This document shows positions 8,612 through 18,506 of a stretch of DNA of 34,740 nt, piece by piece. Within the stretch, counting starts at the first letter, position 1; the number at the start of each line of letters is the position of its first letter. The translations under genes were made by a program, and so were the position numbers. The stretch is from the NCBI GenBank assembly GCA_014802445.1, contig JAAVCF010000004.1:77928-112667 (forward strand). Direction: 5' to 3'. This DNA is from Bacteroides sp. (GTDB taxonomy: Bacteria; Bacteroidota; Bacteroidia; Bacteroidales; Muribaculaceae). The notes under the pieces were generated by a model, which was not told where the DNA came from, did no database searches, and saw only the letters and a program-made list of their open reading frames with translations.

Positions 8612-11600
8612 TTATCTAACCTGAATCTTTTCAACCTTTCCGGCGGTTACTTTGATGTAGAAACCGGCCTTGGGGTTCGATACTTTCACGCCCTGGAGGG
8701 TGAAGAAGGTGCTCTGGGTGTCGGCTGCGGCTTCGATGGCATCGATGGCGGTGGTGGTGCCTGAGTTGCTGTCGGGGGCCACGGTGACGAAGTATTCCAC
8801 GGGGGTTGCATCGTAGAGCTTTGCCGATTCATCAGAGAGGCTTACAATCACCTTGGCGGTGCCGGGCTTGAGGGTGGTGATGTTGCCGTCGGCGTCAACT
8901 TCGATGGGAGCTTCACCTTCTGCGAAGGGCTGTCCGTTTTCGTCAACCACGGTGTAGGTGAAGGTGGCGTCGTCTTTCTTCATGCCGTCAACGGTGAGCA
9001 CGGGAGTGGGAACGTTTTCAGAGGTGCCTTCGGTGAGGAGCAGGTTGGGGTTGTTGTCGGCCACTTCAAGGGTTGCAGGAGCGCTGACAAACACGTCGTA
9101 GTAGTAAGGTTCGGCGCTGTACTTGAGGGCTGAGTTGCCTGAGAGGCTCACTTCCACACGGGCCTTACCGGGCTTGAGGGTGGTGATGTTGCCGTTGGCG
9201 TCCACTGCGATGGGAGCTTCACCTTCTGCGAAGGGGTTGCCGTTTTCGTCAACCACGGTGTAGGCGTAGGTCACGGGGTCTGAGCCACCCTGGATGTCGA
9301 GGCCATCGTTGTGGTCCACGGGAGTACCGTCAGTGTTAATCAGAGAGGGACGGGGCACGCTGTTGGTGGTTCCTTCGGTGAGGACGGTCTCGCCGGTGGC
9401 TGCGTTGTCCACTTCGAGGCGCACCTGAGTGGGTGCATTCACTTTCACATCGTAGTAGTAAGCGTTGTTGCTGAAGAACTTGTCGAAGGGAGCGGCTACG
9501 GTCACTTTCACTCGTGCGTTGCCCTGGCTGAGGGTGGTCACGTTGCCGTTTTCGTCAACTGCGATGGGAGCTTCGCCTTCTGCGAAGGGGTTGCCGTCGG
9601 CGTCAACCACGGTGTAGGTGAATGAGAGGCCTTCAACGGTTTCGGCGTCAGAATCGCCGGGGAGGGTTGCTTTGAGCGAGGGTGCGGGGATGGCTGCGAG
9701 GCTGCCGGGGTTGAGGGTTACGCTCTGCTCGGTGGTGTTGTCAGCTTCGAGGGTAGCGTCCTTCTTGATGGTGTAGAGAGCGATGGGAGAAGCTGATGAC
9801 ACGTGGGTGAGGGTGCCGTTGGCGTCGAAGCCCAGGTAGTTGCGGCCGGTGCGCACGGTGAAGTTGCCGTCAGTGGCGCTGATGTTGTACCAGAATCCGC
9901 CTCCGCCGTTTGCGGCGTCAACTGTGGTGCGGTCCACCATCTTGATTGCAGCGTTGTAGTAGTCGCGCATGCCGTAGAGGCCGTCAATCATCATGCGGTA
10001 GCCGTCAGCTTCGTTAACCTTGGCATCTTTGCCGTAGGCATAGTAGACGTCGATTTTGAGGAGCTCGTCGGCGATGTCGCTGTTGAGGTTGAGCACTTCG
10101 GGGAGTGAGCTCATGCCCAGGTCCACGGGGCTGTAGGTGTAGTAGGGCGAGGTGCCTGTGGCGGTGGCGCCGGCTGCTGCATATCCGTTTTCACCGAGGG
10201 TGCGGGGGTCAACCATGATGACCTTGCTGTTGGCGGCCAGGTTGAGTTCGGCGTTGTTGCTGATGCGCACATAGGTCACTTCAGAGTAGGGCTTCACGCT
10301 CATGGCGTAGATGTAGGGGGCGGCGTCATAAACCTTGGCGGTTTCGGCGGTAGGCACGGCAGCCACATAGACATTGCCCAGGGCGCCTTCTTTGGCGGTC
10401 ACGGCACCGGTGGCGGGGTCCACGGTCACGAGGTCGTTGGCGGTCAGGGGACGGCCTTCGGCGTCGGTGAGGAGGTTGCCGTTTTCATCGGCGAGCTGAT
10501 AGGTGAAGGATGCGGCGGCGACGTCGGTGTGAGAGCCATCGGCTTCGCGAACCTTGAGCTGGGGAGCTGCTGCGGCTGAAGAGGTGCCGCTGTAGAGACG
10601 GCGGGGAGCTGCGGCTTCCTTCAGGCCGTTAACGAAGATGTCGGCGGGACGGGTGATGTTGACCTCAAAGAGGGCGGGTTCGGCCTCATAGTCAGCGGCA
10701 TTGTCACCTGAGAGAGTCACTTTCACGAAGGCCTGTCCGGGGTGGTTGACGGTGATGTTGCCTTCGGCGTCAACGCTGATGGCTGCGTCAGTCAGAGGAT
10801 TGCCCTGAGCGTCAACCACTTCGTAGGTGAATGAGGCGCCGTCAACGGTTGAGCCGGCATTACTGGTCAGCACGGGAGCGGGGATGCGGGCGCCGTCAGT
10901 GCCTTCGGCAATGTTGATGGCATCGCGTGAGCCGGTGAATGAGATGGCTGAGGGGGTGGGCACGTGAACTGTGATGAAGAAGGGCTCTTCGATGTCGTAA
11001 GCGTCAGCGGCCACTCCTGAGAGGGTCACTTTCACCACTGCGTTGCCGCCGGCCACGCCGGTGAAGGTGCCGTCGGCCTCGTTGATGTCGATGGTGCCTG
11101 CGCCTTCGGTCACTTCATAGCCGAATGTGATGTTGTCAAGAGCGCGGGGATCGGCGAGGGCCACACCGTTTTCCGAGATGGTTTTGAGTACCAGCGCGGG
11201 GATGGAGGTGGGACGGCCCACATACACATCCATGTGGCAGGTGTTTTCACCTTCGGGACCGAAAATCTTCTCCACTGTGGGGATGATGCGATACATGAAG
11301 GGGTAACGGTTGTTCTGAGCCACGAGGTCAGTGGTGATATTGCTTGAACCTGCACCGATAATAGCGCCGTTCTTGGTGTTGACGAGCATCATCATGGCGC
11401 GTGCGGGCTGTGCCTGTGATGAAATCTTGTAGCACTTGTCGGTGGTCACGGTTTCGCCGTCTTCGTTGGTCCAGGTGTTGGTGGCGTGTTCAATGAAGAT
11501 TTTGAACTTGGAAGCGGTGAGGGCGGTAGGGTCGGAGGTGGAGTCGAAGGGACCCTGGCTGCTTGAGATGCCCATGTACTTCACCTGAGGAACATCGGCG

Positions 11601-11989
11601 GCAGCGTACTGAACCACGTTGCGGAGGTTGTAGAACTGACGGATTGAGCCGTCGGAAAGTTCCTGGGTGCCGGCTTCTTCGAGAGAGAAGGATGCGGGAC
11701 GAGCTTTGTCGCCGGTGGCCGAAGCAATGACATAACGGTCAAAGCGTTCGGGAGCCAGCTGGCTGTTGTATATTGTGTAGCCACGGGCTCCGTTGGAGTT
11801 GGATTTAGGGAAGCCGCATGACCAGATGAGTTGAGGCTGATTTTTGTACATCACTGTGCCGCAACCCACAAGGGCGAACGGTTCGTTGTTTGCAAGAACA
11901 TTCTCAAGAGAGGTCTGCTCATAGACCGTACCTGCAAATGACGCAGCTGCTGAGAATAAGCACACGAGTGATGAGAGTTGTTTTTTCAT
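8612..11989 (-). CDS. Large exported protein with Ig-like repeats and T9SS-type tail
   Basis: I do not recognise a specific family for this 1125-residue protein. A signal peptide (MKKQLSSLVCLFSAAASFAG) precedes a unique N-terminal region (about 20-240). A series of Ig-like modules of about 100 residues follows, resembling bacterial Big-type domains: each has a FTYTVVDENGNP-like strand, a D.DGNITTLKPG turn and a hydrophobic strand ending in YYYDV.V. The last three modules are nearly identical in places. The final residues (FFTLQGVKVSNPKAGFYIKV then GKVEKIQVR) resemble the sorting tail of type IX secretion cargo, so it is probably surface-anchored or released. It is alone in its unit, with a terminator at 8521-8552 and a -7 element at 12076-12083. 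A structural or adhesive role is inference. Confidence 0.85.
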   Translation of the reverse strand: MKKQLSSLVCLFSAAASFAGTVYEQTSLENVLANNEPFALVGCGTVMYKNQPQLIWSCGFPKSNSNGARGYTIYNSQLAPERFDRYVIASATGDKARPASFSLEEAGTQELSDGSIRQFYNLRNVVQYAAADVPQVKYMGISSSQGPFDSTSDPTALTASKFKIFIEHATNTWTNEDGETVTTDKCYKISSQAQPARAMMMLVNTKNGAIIGAGSSNITTDLVAQNNRYPFMYRIIPTVEKIFGPEGENTCHMDVYVGRPTSIPALVLKTISENGVALADPRALDNITFGYEVTEGAGTIDINEADGTFTGVAGGNAVVKVTLSGVAADAYDIEEPFFITVHVPTPSAISFTGSRDAINIAEGTDGARIPAPVLTSNAGSTVDGASFTYEVVDAQGNPLTDAAISVDAEGNITVNHPGQAFVKVTLSGDNAADYEAEPALFEVNITRPADIFVNGLKEAAAPRRLYSGTSSAAAAPQLKVREADGSHTDVAAASFTYQLADENGNLLTDAEGRPLTANDLVTVDPATGAVTAKEGALGNVYVAAVPTAETAKVYDAAPYIYAMSVKPYSEVTYVRISNNAELNLAANSKVIMVDPRTLGENGYAAAGATATGTSPYYTYSPVDLGMSSLPEVLNLNSDIADELLKIDVYYAYGKDAKVNEADGYRMMIDGLYGMRDYYNAAIKMVDRTTVDAANGGGGFWYNISATDGNFTVRTGRNYLGFDANGTLTHVSSASPIALYTIKKDATLEADNTTEQSVTLNPGSLAAIPAPSLKATLPGDSDAETVEGLSFTYTVVDADGNPFAEGEAPIAVDENGNVTTLSQGNARVKVTVAAPFDKFFSNNAYYYDVKVNAPTQVRLEVDNAATGETVLTEGTTNSVPRPSLINTDGTPVDHNDGLDIQGGSDPVTYAYTVVDENGNPFAEGEAPIAVDANGNITTLKPGKARVEVSLSGNSALKYSAEPYYYDVFVSAPATLEVADNNPNLLLTEGTSENVPTPVLTVDGMKKDDATFTYTVVDENGQPFAEGEAPIEVDADGNITTLKPGTAKVIVSLSDESAKLYDATPVEYFVTVAPDSNSGTTTAIDAIEAAADTQSTFFTLQGVKVSNPKAGFYIKVTAGKVEKIQVR
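8870..9620 (-). repeat. Near-identical repeats inside the Ig-like protein gene
   Basis: Segments at about 8870-8965, 9172-9263 and 9530-9620 encode almost the same stretch (protein residues about 1008-1040, 909-939 and 790-820; core VVDENGNPFAEGEAPI). The DNA is nearly identical as well, which suggests recent duplication or gene conversion between modules. Confidence 0.8.
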
Positions 11990-12075
11990 AACTGTGTTGA
12001 ATGTAGTTGTTTAGGTAGATAATTAAAAATGTCGAGCATAATGCGGTAAACGTGAACCGCGATTGATTTCACAAG

Positions 12076-12083
12076 CAAAATTA
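12076..12083 (-). promoter_or_regulatory. -7 element (TAATTTTG) for the Ig-repeat protein gene
   Basis: The minus strand carries TAATTTTG about 87 bases before the start codon in an AT-rich leader. I see no matching TTTG 19-21 bases upstream. Confidence 0.45.
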
Positions 12084-12198
12084 TGCACAAAATCCTTATC
12101 GGTGATTTTTTACGTGAAAAAAATTATCGAAAAGTTAATTTTTTTCTTTTCAGTTCTTGTGGATGGTGCTAATGGCCATAGAATCAGAGAAATAGCTG

Positions 12199-12247
12199 TG
12201 TTACAATTGTAACAGCCCTTCCTGCTCCACATAACAAATTTGTAACA
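12199..12247. promoter_or_regulatory. TGTTACA/TGTAACA palindromes
   Basis: A perfect 16-bp palindrome, TGTTACAATTGTAACA (12199-12214), is followed by a further half-site TGTAACA (12241-12247) beside ACAAATTTGT. It lies about 210 bases upstream of the Ig-repeat gene, in the 360-base gap before pnp ends. Similar dyads precede the ECF sigma gene. It may bind a regulator; which one is unknown. Confidence 0.45.
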
Positions 12248-12283
12248 TTCAGGACTGCGTCAGTATTTATATGTACGCGCGCG

Positions 12284-12322
12284 AAAAGAAAGGCGGAAGC
12301 GCCGCGAGGGTGCTTCCGCCTT
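12284..12322 (-). terminator. Terminator of pnp
   Basis: AAGGCGGAAGC (12290-12300) and GCTTCCGCCTT (12312-12322) form an 11-bp perfect stem. On the minus strand the stem is followed by TCTTTTC. It lies 28 bases past the pnp stop codon. Confidence 0.87.
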
Positions 12323-12349
12323 GATGGGGGTTAAATGTCAGAACCGGGA

Positions 12350-14590
12350 TTAGTGGCGGGGTCCACGATCGCCGCCTTCGCGACGGGGACCACGGGGACC
12401 GCGGTCGCCACCTTCACGGCGGGGACGGTCGCCGCCTTCGCGACGCGGGGGACGCTCACGCTGGGGGCGCTCCACATAGCCTTCGGGCTTGGGCTGGAGG
12501 GCACGCATCGAGAGGCGATATTTGCCGGTTTTCTTGTCAATTTCAATGAGCTTCACTTCCACTTCGTCGCCCTCTTTGAGGCCGCTGGCTTCCATGTCCG
12601 GGAGGCGTTCCCAAGAGATTTCGCTGATGTGGAGGAGGCCGTCGCGGTTAGGCATGAACTGCACGAAAGCGCCGAACTCGAGGATTGACTGCACGGTGCC
12701 TTTGTAGGTTTTGCCCTCTTCGGGGAGCTCTACGATGGCGTTGATCATCTCGAGGGCCTTGTCGATGGCAGCCTTGTGAGGAGCGGCCACTTCGATATAT
12801 CCGCCTTCGGGAATCTCGTCGATGCTGACAGTTGCACCGCTGGCCTCCTGAATACCCTGGATAACCTTTCCGCCCGGGCCAATCACAGCACCGATAAGCT
12901 CCTTGGGGATGAGCATGGTGACGATGCGGGGCACGTGAGGCTTGTAGTCCTCGCGGGGCTGGGGGATTGTTTCGTTGATGATGTTGAGGATGTGGAGGCG
13001 ACCTTCGCGTGCCTGGTTGAGGGCGCGCTCAAGAATTTCGTAAGAGAGGCCGTCACACTTGATGTCCATCTGGGTGGCGGTGATACCGTCCTTGGTGCCG
13101 GTCACCTTGAAGTCCATGTCGCCCAGGTGGTCCTCATCGCCGAGGATGTCAGAGAGCACGGCATACTTCTGACCGTCGCTGATGAGACCCATTGCGATAC
13201 CGGCAACGGGCTTCTTCATCTGCACACCGGCGTCGAGCAGAGCGAGGGTGCCGGCGCAGACGGTGGCCATTGATGATGAACCGTTTGATTCGAGGATGTC
13301 ACTGACAATGCGGGCCACGTAGGGGAATCCGTCGGGGAACATGCGCTTCAGGGCGCGGTGGGCCAGGTTGCCGTGGCCGATTTCACGACGGCCTACACCG
13401 CGCACGGGGCGGGCTTCGCCGGTGGAGAAGGGGGGGAAGTTGTAGTGGAGCAGGAAGCGCTCGTAGCCCTTGTTGAGCACGTCGTCAACGAGCTTTTCGT
13501 CGAGCTTGGTGCCGAGGGTCACAGTGGCCAGTGACTGGGTTTCACCGCGGGTGAACACGGCAGAACCGTGAGGGCCGGGGATGTAGTCAACCTCACACCA
13601 GATGGGACGAATCTCATCGGTGCGGCGGCCGTCAAGGCGCACACCTTCGTCCAGCACACAGCGGCGCATGGCTTCTTTCTCCACGTCGTGATAGTAACGC
13701 TTCACCAGAGGAGTCTTTTCCTCGCGAACCTCTTCGGGGAGCGAGTCGATATATTCCTGGCAGATGGCAGCAAAGCTTTCCATGCGCCAGTGCTTGTCGG
13801 CCGAGCCGGTTTTGGCGATGGCGTAAGCCTTGTCGTAACACTTGTCGTGAACGTCCTTGCGGAGCTCTTCGTCGTTAACCTCGTGACAATATTCGCGCTT
13901 AACGGTTGAGCCAACGGCTTCGGCGAGCTCCATCTGGGCCTTGCACTGCTCCTTGATGGCTTCGTGGGCCACACGGAGGGCTTCCAGGAGGGTTGCTTCG
14001 CTCACCTCGTTCATTTCGCCTTCCACCATCATGATGTTGTCATAAGTGGCACCTACCATGAGCTCGAGCTCGGCCTTTTCGGTCTGCTCGAAAGTGGGGT
14101 TGATAACAAATTTGCCGTCAACGAGGGCCACACGCACCTCGGAGATGGGACCGTTAAAGGGGATATCGCTGACAGCGAGGGCAGCCGAGGCGGCCAGGCC
14201 GGCCAGTGCATCGGGCATTTCCTTGCCGTCGGTTGAGTACAGGGTCACCTGTACGAAAGTGTCGGCATGGTAATTGTCAGGAAAGAGAGGACGGAGCACA
14301 CGGTCCACCAGACGCGAGGTGAGAATCTCGTAATCGCTGGCGCGGCCTTCGCGCTTAGTGAAGCCGCCGGGGAAACGGCCGAATGATGAGTACTTTTCCT
14401 TGTACTCTACCTGAAGAGGCATAAAGTCAACGCCTTCGCCGGCCTCCTTGGCCGTAACGACTGTGGCAAGAAGCATGGTGTCGCCCATGCGCAGCTCTAC
14501 CGCTCCATCGGCTTGCTTGGCCAGCTTACCTGTCTCAAGGGTGATGGTGCGTCCGTCACCGAGCTCGATGGTTTTTTTGATTGGATTCAT
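12350..14590 (-). CDS. pnp: Polyribonucleotide nucleotidyltransferase (PNPase)
   Basis: PNPase degrades RNA 3' to 5' by phosphorolysis and can add 3' tails; it works in mRNA turnover. The 746-residue protein has the full order: first RNase PH domain (about 10-145), an all-alpha linker, second RNase PH domain (about 320-540, with [10 protein letters not shown] and [15 protein letters not shown]), a KH domain (about 565-625, with [14 protein letters not shown]), and an S1 domain (about 635-705). It ends in an unusual tail of [12 protein letters not shown]-like repeats (about 710-746). Such RG-rich tails often bind RNA. The tail's DNA is itself repetitive. Start ATG 14590 gives the usual [16 protein letters not shown]. 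It is monocistronic with its own terminator. Confidence 0.97.
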   Translation of the reverse strand: MNPIKKTIELGDGRTITLETGKLAKQADGAVELRMGDTMLLATVVTAKEAGEGVDFMPLQVEYKEKYSSFGRFPGGFTKREGRASDYEILTSRLVDRVLRPLFPDNYHADTFVQVTLYSTDGKEMPDALAGLAASAALAVSDIPFNGPISEVRVALVDGKFVINPTFEQTEKAELELMVGATYDNIMMVEGEMNEVSEATLLEALRVAHEAIKEQCKAQMELAEAVGSTVKREYCHEVNDEELRKDVHDKCYDKAYAIAKTGSADKHWRMESFAAICQEYIDSLPEEVREEKTPLVKRYYHDVEKEAMRRCVLDEGVRLDGRRTDEIRPIWCEVDYIPGPHGSAVFTRGETQSLATVTLGTKLDEKLVDDVLNKGYERFLLHYNFPPFSTGEARPVRGVGRREIGHGNLAHRALKRMFPDGFPYVARIVSDILESNGSSSMATVCAGTLALLDAGVQMKKPVAGIAMGLISDGQKYAVLSDILGDEDHLGDMDFKVTGTKDGITATQMDIKCDGLSYEILERALNQAREGRLHILNIINETIPQPREDYKPHVPRIVTMLIPKELIGAVIGPGGKVIQGIQEASGATVSIDEIPEGGYIEVAAPHKAAIDKALEMINAIVELPEEGKTYKGTVQSILEFGAFVQFMPNRDGLLHISEISWERLPDMEASGLKEGDEVEVKLIEIDKKTGKYRLSMRALQPKPEGYVERPQRERPPRREGGDRPRREGGDRGPRGPRREGGDRGPRH

Positions 14591-14624
14591 ATTTAATTAT
14601 TAACAGCTAATATATAAAGTCCCA

Positions 14625-14632
14625 CAAATTTA
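14625..14632 (-). promoter_or_regulatory. -7 element (TAAATTTG) for pnp
   Basis: The minus strand reads TAAATTTG about 35 bases before the pnp start. The upstream TTTG element is not evident. Confidence 0.5.
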
Positions 14633-14770
14633 CGCATTTTTTCGTGAACTAAGTGGTGTTAATGCTGATTTTTTTGGCCATTTCAGCCGCTTTTGTCCGC
14701 TTTTGTCCGCAAATGCCCGGTCTTAATATTTTTTAGTGGGGCGGGATGACCCTGAAAGCGGTTAATTGAC

Positions 14771-14778
14771 TAATTTTG
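14771..14778 (+). promoter_or_regulatory. -7 element (TAATTTTG) for the endonuclease gene
   Basis: TAATTTTG lies 24 bases before the start codon. The -33 position is not a good TTTG. Upstream, CGCTTTTGTC is repeated twice in tandem (about 14690-14710). Confidence 0.5.
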
Positions 14779-14802
14779 CATTGAAATAGTCATTAACCAA
14801 TC

Positions 14803-17172
14803 ATGAAACTCCATATAATGCTTGCGGCGGTGCTGACTGCCGCTTTTTCGGCTTCGGCCGCCGAGCCTTCGGGCTATTATGATTCATGCAAGGGCAAGAG
14901 CGGCGCGCAGCTCCTCAAGGCTCTTGAAGGCGTGATAAGCTCCCACACCAATGTGGGTTACTCCGGATTGTGGGAACTCTACAAGACGGCCGACGTGGAT
15001 GCCAACGGCAAAATCTGGGACATGTACTCCACCAAGCGCTGGAACCCCGGAAAGGAACAGTGTGGCAACTACTCATCAGTGGGCGACTGCTATAACCGCG
15101 AGCACTCGCTGCCCAAGAGCTGGTTTAACGACGCGGCGCCGATGTATAGCGACGGCTTCCACATCTATCCCACTGACGGCAAAGTCAACGGTCAGCGCTC
15201 AAACTATCCCTACGGTGAATGTGCAGGGGGCACCACACTGTCGGCATCAGGCGGTGTGAAGGCGCTGGGGCGCCTCGGAGCGTCAACCTTCCCCGGCTAT
15301 TCAGGCACGGTGTTTGAGCCTGACGATGAATACAAGGGTGACTTTGCGCGCTCATATTTCTATATGGCCGCGTGCTACAACAGCCGCATTTCATCATGGA
15401 ACAGCGACATGCTGGCCGGCAACGCCTTCCCGGTGTTTACCGACTGGGCCAAGAATCTGCTCATGAAGTGGCATCAGGAGGATCCCGTGAGCGACAAAGA
15501 GCGCGCCCGCAACGAGGCTGTCTATGACGAGCAGCATAACCGCAACCCATTCATTGACCATCCTGACCTGGCCGACCACATCTGGGGCTCGCAGAGCTCT
15601 GCCGGATGGGGGAGCACGGTGACGGTCAAGGATCCGGCGTTCACGTCGCCCGTGGCCGGCACGACGGTTGATTTCGGCACTGTGGCCGTGGGCCGCAAGG
15701 CATCCGTGACCATCAATGTGCGCGGCACCGACTTCACCCAGGCCGTAAGCGTCAGCGCCTCAGGTACGGGCTTCAGCGTCACTCCCGCCTCACTGACGGC
15801 CGCCGCCGTCAATGGCGGCACCAGTGTGAGCGTGGCTCTTACCCCTGCAGCTCCCGGTTCCTGCCGCGGCACCCTAACCCTGTCAAGCGGCAAGGCAACC
15901 GTGAGCGTCACTCTCACCGGTGAGGCCGTGGCGGGGCTCACTGCGCTGCAGCCCGCCAATGTCACCCAGACCTCATTCACCGCCTGCTGGCTGCATGACG
16001 CCTCATCGGCCTCGGCAAGCTACAAGCTGAACGTGATGCACGATGGCTCTCTTCTGGCAGGATATCCCAAGGATGTGAAAGCCACCGACGAGGCATATAA
16101 CGTGACCGGACTCGAGCCTTCTACCACATACACCTACTATCTGACAGACGGTGCCACCCGAACGAACACCATCACCGCCGTGACCCGCGGCGAGACCCCC
16201 GAGCTCTATCTTGAGCCGGGCAATGACCTGGTGTTCAGCACATCGCCCGGTGTGGCCTCAGCACCTATCACAGTGTTTGTTGACGCCTACAATGTGGACG
16301 GCGACATCACCGTGAGCGTCAGCAGTCCCTTTGAGGTGAGCCTCGACAAGAAGAGCTGGGCGTCGACCGTGACCCTCGGCGAAGATGACGGCCAGCTTTA
16401 TCTGCGCCTCAACGGTCAGACTCCCGGAGTGTATCACACGGCGCTGCGTGCGCAGGCCGAGGGTTGCTATAACGATGACCTTGAGGCCGAGGGCGTGATT
16501 GAATCGCAGGAGCCTGTCAAAGAGTCGTTTGAGAAGGATGCCAACTTCGGCTATCAGGGAGTGAGATGTCAGGGCGATGCTGCCCGCTGGGATTTCAGCG
16601 GCGCCGGTGTGTTCGGCGACTCCCGCGAGGTGCGCACCGGACATCAGGGTGTGCGCTTCAACGCCTCCGAGGGGGGCAGCGTCACCATGAGCGAGCCCTT
16701 TGCCGGCGGCGTTGCCGAGGTGACCTATCACACCCGCCAGTGGGATGAGGGAGCAGCCCGTGTGGTGCTCGAATATTCGCTTGACGGCGGCGCCTCATGG
16801 ACCGAAGCGGCTAGCGCCGTGCCCGGCAAGGAGTGGACCGCCACCACCGCCCGCATCAATGCGCCCGGCGCGGTGAGCCTGCGCCTGATTAAGACCGAGG
16901 GCGCGCGTGTGGGCCTTGATGATATAGAAATCACCCCGATGCAGGCGAAGGTGGAGATTCCCGAGGCCGTTTCCGGCTGGGATGCCACCGCCTACGGCGA
17001 GGCGATTGTCATTAACAACTGCGGCCTGATGCGCAGTCTGGCCGTGTATGACCTTGACGGCCGCTGCCTGTGGCGCGCCACCGTTCCTGAAGGCACCACG
17101 GTGATTCCGATGGTGCGCGGCCACTATGTGGTGGTGAGCGGTGATGAGTCGCGCCGAGTGGTGGTGCGCTGA
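14803..17172 (+). CDS. Exported endonuclease I family nuclease with Ig/FnIII modules
   Basis: This is a secreted non-specific nuclease of the His-Me finger EndA/NucM type, probably degrading extracellular DNA or RNA for nutrients. A signal peptide (residues 1-19) precedes the nuclease domain (about 25-270). Visible motifs are NREHSLPKSWF (Glu100, His101), DGFHIYPTDGKVN (His120, Asn129) and QRSNYP. Then come an Ig-like domain (about 278-375), an FnIII-like domain (about 377-455, with FTACW and LEPSTTYTYYL), another beta domain (about 465-560), and a jelly-roll-like region. The tail (LAVYDLDGRCLW to GHYVVVSGDESRRVVV) looks like a type IX secretion signal. At 789 residues it is about three times a minimal endonuclease I. 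It converges with the M16 peptidase gene, with only 11 bases between and no visible terminator. Confidence 0.92.
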   Translation: MKLHIMLAAVLTAAFSASAAEPSGYYDSCKGKSGAQLLKALEGVISSHTNVGYSGLWELYKTADVDANGKIWDMYSTKRWNPGKEQCGNYSSVGDCYNREHSLPKSWFNDAAPMYSDGFHIYPTDGKVNGQRSNYPYGECAGGTTLSASGGVKALGRLGASTFPGYSGTVFEPDDEYKGDFARSYFYMAACYNSRISSWNSDMLAGNAFPVFTDWAKNLLMKWHQEDPVSDKERARNEAVYDEQHNRNPFIDHPDLADHIWGSQSSAGWGSTVTVKDPAFTSPVAGTTVDFGTVAVGRKASVTINVRGTDFTQAVSVSASGTGFSVTPASLTAAAVNGGTSVSVALTPAAPGSCRGTLTLSSGKATVSVTLTGEAVAGLTALQPANVTQTSFTACWLHDASSASASYKLNVMHDGSLLAGYPKDVKATDEAYNVTGLEPSTTYTYYLTDGATRTNTITAVTRGETPELYLEPGNDLVFSTSPGVASAPITVFVDAYNVDGDITVSVSSPFEVSLDKKSWASTVTLGEDDGQLYLRLNGQTPGVYHTALRAQAEGCYNDDLEAEGVIESQEPVKESFEKDANFGYQGVRCQGDAARWDFSGAGVFGDSREVRTGHQGVRFNASEGGSVTMSEPFAGGVAEVTYHTRQWDEGAARVVLEYSLDGGASWTEAASAVPGKEWTATTARINAPGAVSLRLIKTEGARVGLDDIEITPMQAKVEIPEAVSGWDATAYGEAIVINNCGLMRSLAVYDLDGRCLWRATVPEGTTVIPMVRGHYVVVSGDESRRVVVR

Positions 17173-17183
17173 CCTGTAGTGGA

Positions 17184-18410
17184 TTAGAGCAGCGTGAGCG
17201 TCGAAGTGAGCTCCGGCGCTATCGCTGCGGCCGCGCTCCGCAGCGCCTCGGGCGTTACGGACATTATGCGCTCAACCGTTTCATGCGGCTCGTCAGCACG
17301 GTTGAGATGCAGGGTGGCGCGCGCGGCGCTCAGAATCACACTTTCGGCATTTGCCCCGGCCACCTTTATCTGCCCCAGGAGCTGACGCTTGGCCGCGTCG
17401 AGGCGTCGCCCGTCGAGGCCGTCGGTGGCCATGCGGCGGAGGATGTCGGCCACTATGCGGCGGCAGCGCGGGGTGTCGTCAGGGTCACAGCCGTAGTAAA
17501 CGGTGAAGAGGCCCGTGTCAGTGAGCAGGGCCGTGGAGGCGTCGATAGAGTAGACCAGGCCACGCTTCTCACGCAGAGCCACATTCAGCAGAGAATTCAT
17601 TCCCGGACCGCCGATGACGTTGACGGCCAGGGCCATCGCCGTGCGGCTGTCGCTGCGCAGACCCGGGATGCGCGCGCCGGTGACGGTGTGGGCCTGATGA
17701 GTGCCTATGGGGCGTGACACAGAAAAAGGTTCGGCGACGGGCGGGATGTCCCTTTTCAGTGGCGCAGGTCCGTGATGGAGCATGCCCAGATGGCGCAGCG
17801 CAATCCGCTCCACGCGCTCCGGCGCCAGCGGGCCGGAATAGAAGAATACCATGTTGGATGGCACATAGAGGCGGCTGAGCCAGCTGCGACACACCTCGGG
17901 GGTGAGCGCGGCCACGCTCTCGGGGGTGCCCAGGATGTTGTGGCCCAGCGGGGTGCCGGCGTAGATGAGGTCGTCAAACTCGTCAAACACCCCCTCGGAG
18001 GGAGTGTCGAGATACGACATGATTTCATCCAGCACCACCTCGCGCTCGCGGTCAATCTCGGCCTTAGGGAAGCAGGAGTTGGCCACAAGGTCAGCAATCA
18101 GCCCCGTGGCGCGGTCAAGGAAGTTGCCCCCTGAGGGGAAGGTGGAGTAGAGGAAGGTCTCCTCTCGGGTGGTGTAGGCGTTGAGCTCGCCTCCCACGGC
18201 CTCCATGCGGTTGTTGATGTGCCATGCGCGGCGGCGTAGCGTGCCCTTGAACACGGTGTGTTCCACAAAGTGAGCCAGGCCGAGCTCGCCGGGACCTTCG
18301 TCACGGCTGCCGGCATTGACGGCCAGGCCGCAGGTTTCGGCAGGGGTGTCGGGGAGATGGCGCATCACGAGCCTGAGCCCGTTGGGGAGAGCAGAGTAGC
18401 GGAAAGCCAT
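17184..18410 (-). CDS. M16 family zinc peptidase
   Basis: An M16B (processing-peptidase-like) metallopeptidase of 408 residues, the usual size for one half of the active pair. The inverted zinc motif HFVEH (His47, Glu50, His51) and a downstream glutamate in EREVVLDEI (probably Glu129) form the metal site. GGELNAYTTREETFLY and the C-terminal non-catalytic half with RGLVYSIDA are typical. No signal peptide is seen, so it is probably cytoplasmic. Its substrate is unknown. It lies downstream of fabD on the same strand with a hairpin between, and may be read through from it. Confidence 0.92.
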   Translation of the reverse strand: MAFRYSALPNGLRLVMRHLPDTPAETCGLAVNAGSRDEGPGELGLAHFVEHTVFKGTLRRRAWHINNRMEAVGGELNAYTTREETFLYSTFPSGGNFLDRATGLIADLVANSCFPKAEIDREREVVLDEIMSYLDTPSEGVFDEFDDLIYAGTPLGHNILGTPESVAALTPEVCRSWLSRLYVPSNMVFFYSGPLAPERVERIALRHLGMLHHGPAPLKRDIPPVAEPFSVSRPIGTHQAHTVTGARIPGLRSDSRTAMALAVNVIGGPGMNSLLNVALREKRGLVYSIDASTALLTDTGLFTVYYGCDPDDTPRCRRIVADILRRMATDGLDGRRLDAAKRQLLGQIKVAGANAESVILSAARATLHLNRADEPHETVERIMSVTPEALRSAAAAIAPELTSTLTLL

Positions 18411-18430
18411 AGATAAAGCGGGGAAAGAGA

Positions 18431-18462
18431 GGCGCGGACGGCTTCAGAGTGCCGCCCGCGCC
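18431..18462 (-). terminator. Probable terminator after fabD
   Basis: GGCGCGGACGGC (18431-18442) pairs with GCCGCCCGCGCC (18451-18462) with one mismatch. The minus-strand continuation is TCTCTTTCC, a weak T-rich tail. It sits 45 bases past the fabD stop. Confidence 0.55.
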
Positions 18463-18506
18463 GTGTGTGAGAGTTATGCGGTAAGATAATAGCTGACAGG
18501 GGGAGA

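Noticed and set aside
12350-12470. Repeats encoding the Arg/Gly-rich tail of PNPase as a separate repeat element
   Set aside because: The repetition is in frame, within pnp, and typical of RG-rich tails; no sign of a mobile repeat.
17172-17184. Missing terminator between the convergent nuclease and M16 genes as evidence of a fusion or misassembly
   Set aside because: Both genes have complete C-termini. Eleven-base convergent gaps occur normally and overlapping 3' ends can end each other's transcripts.
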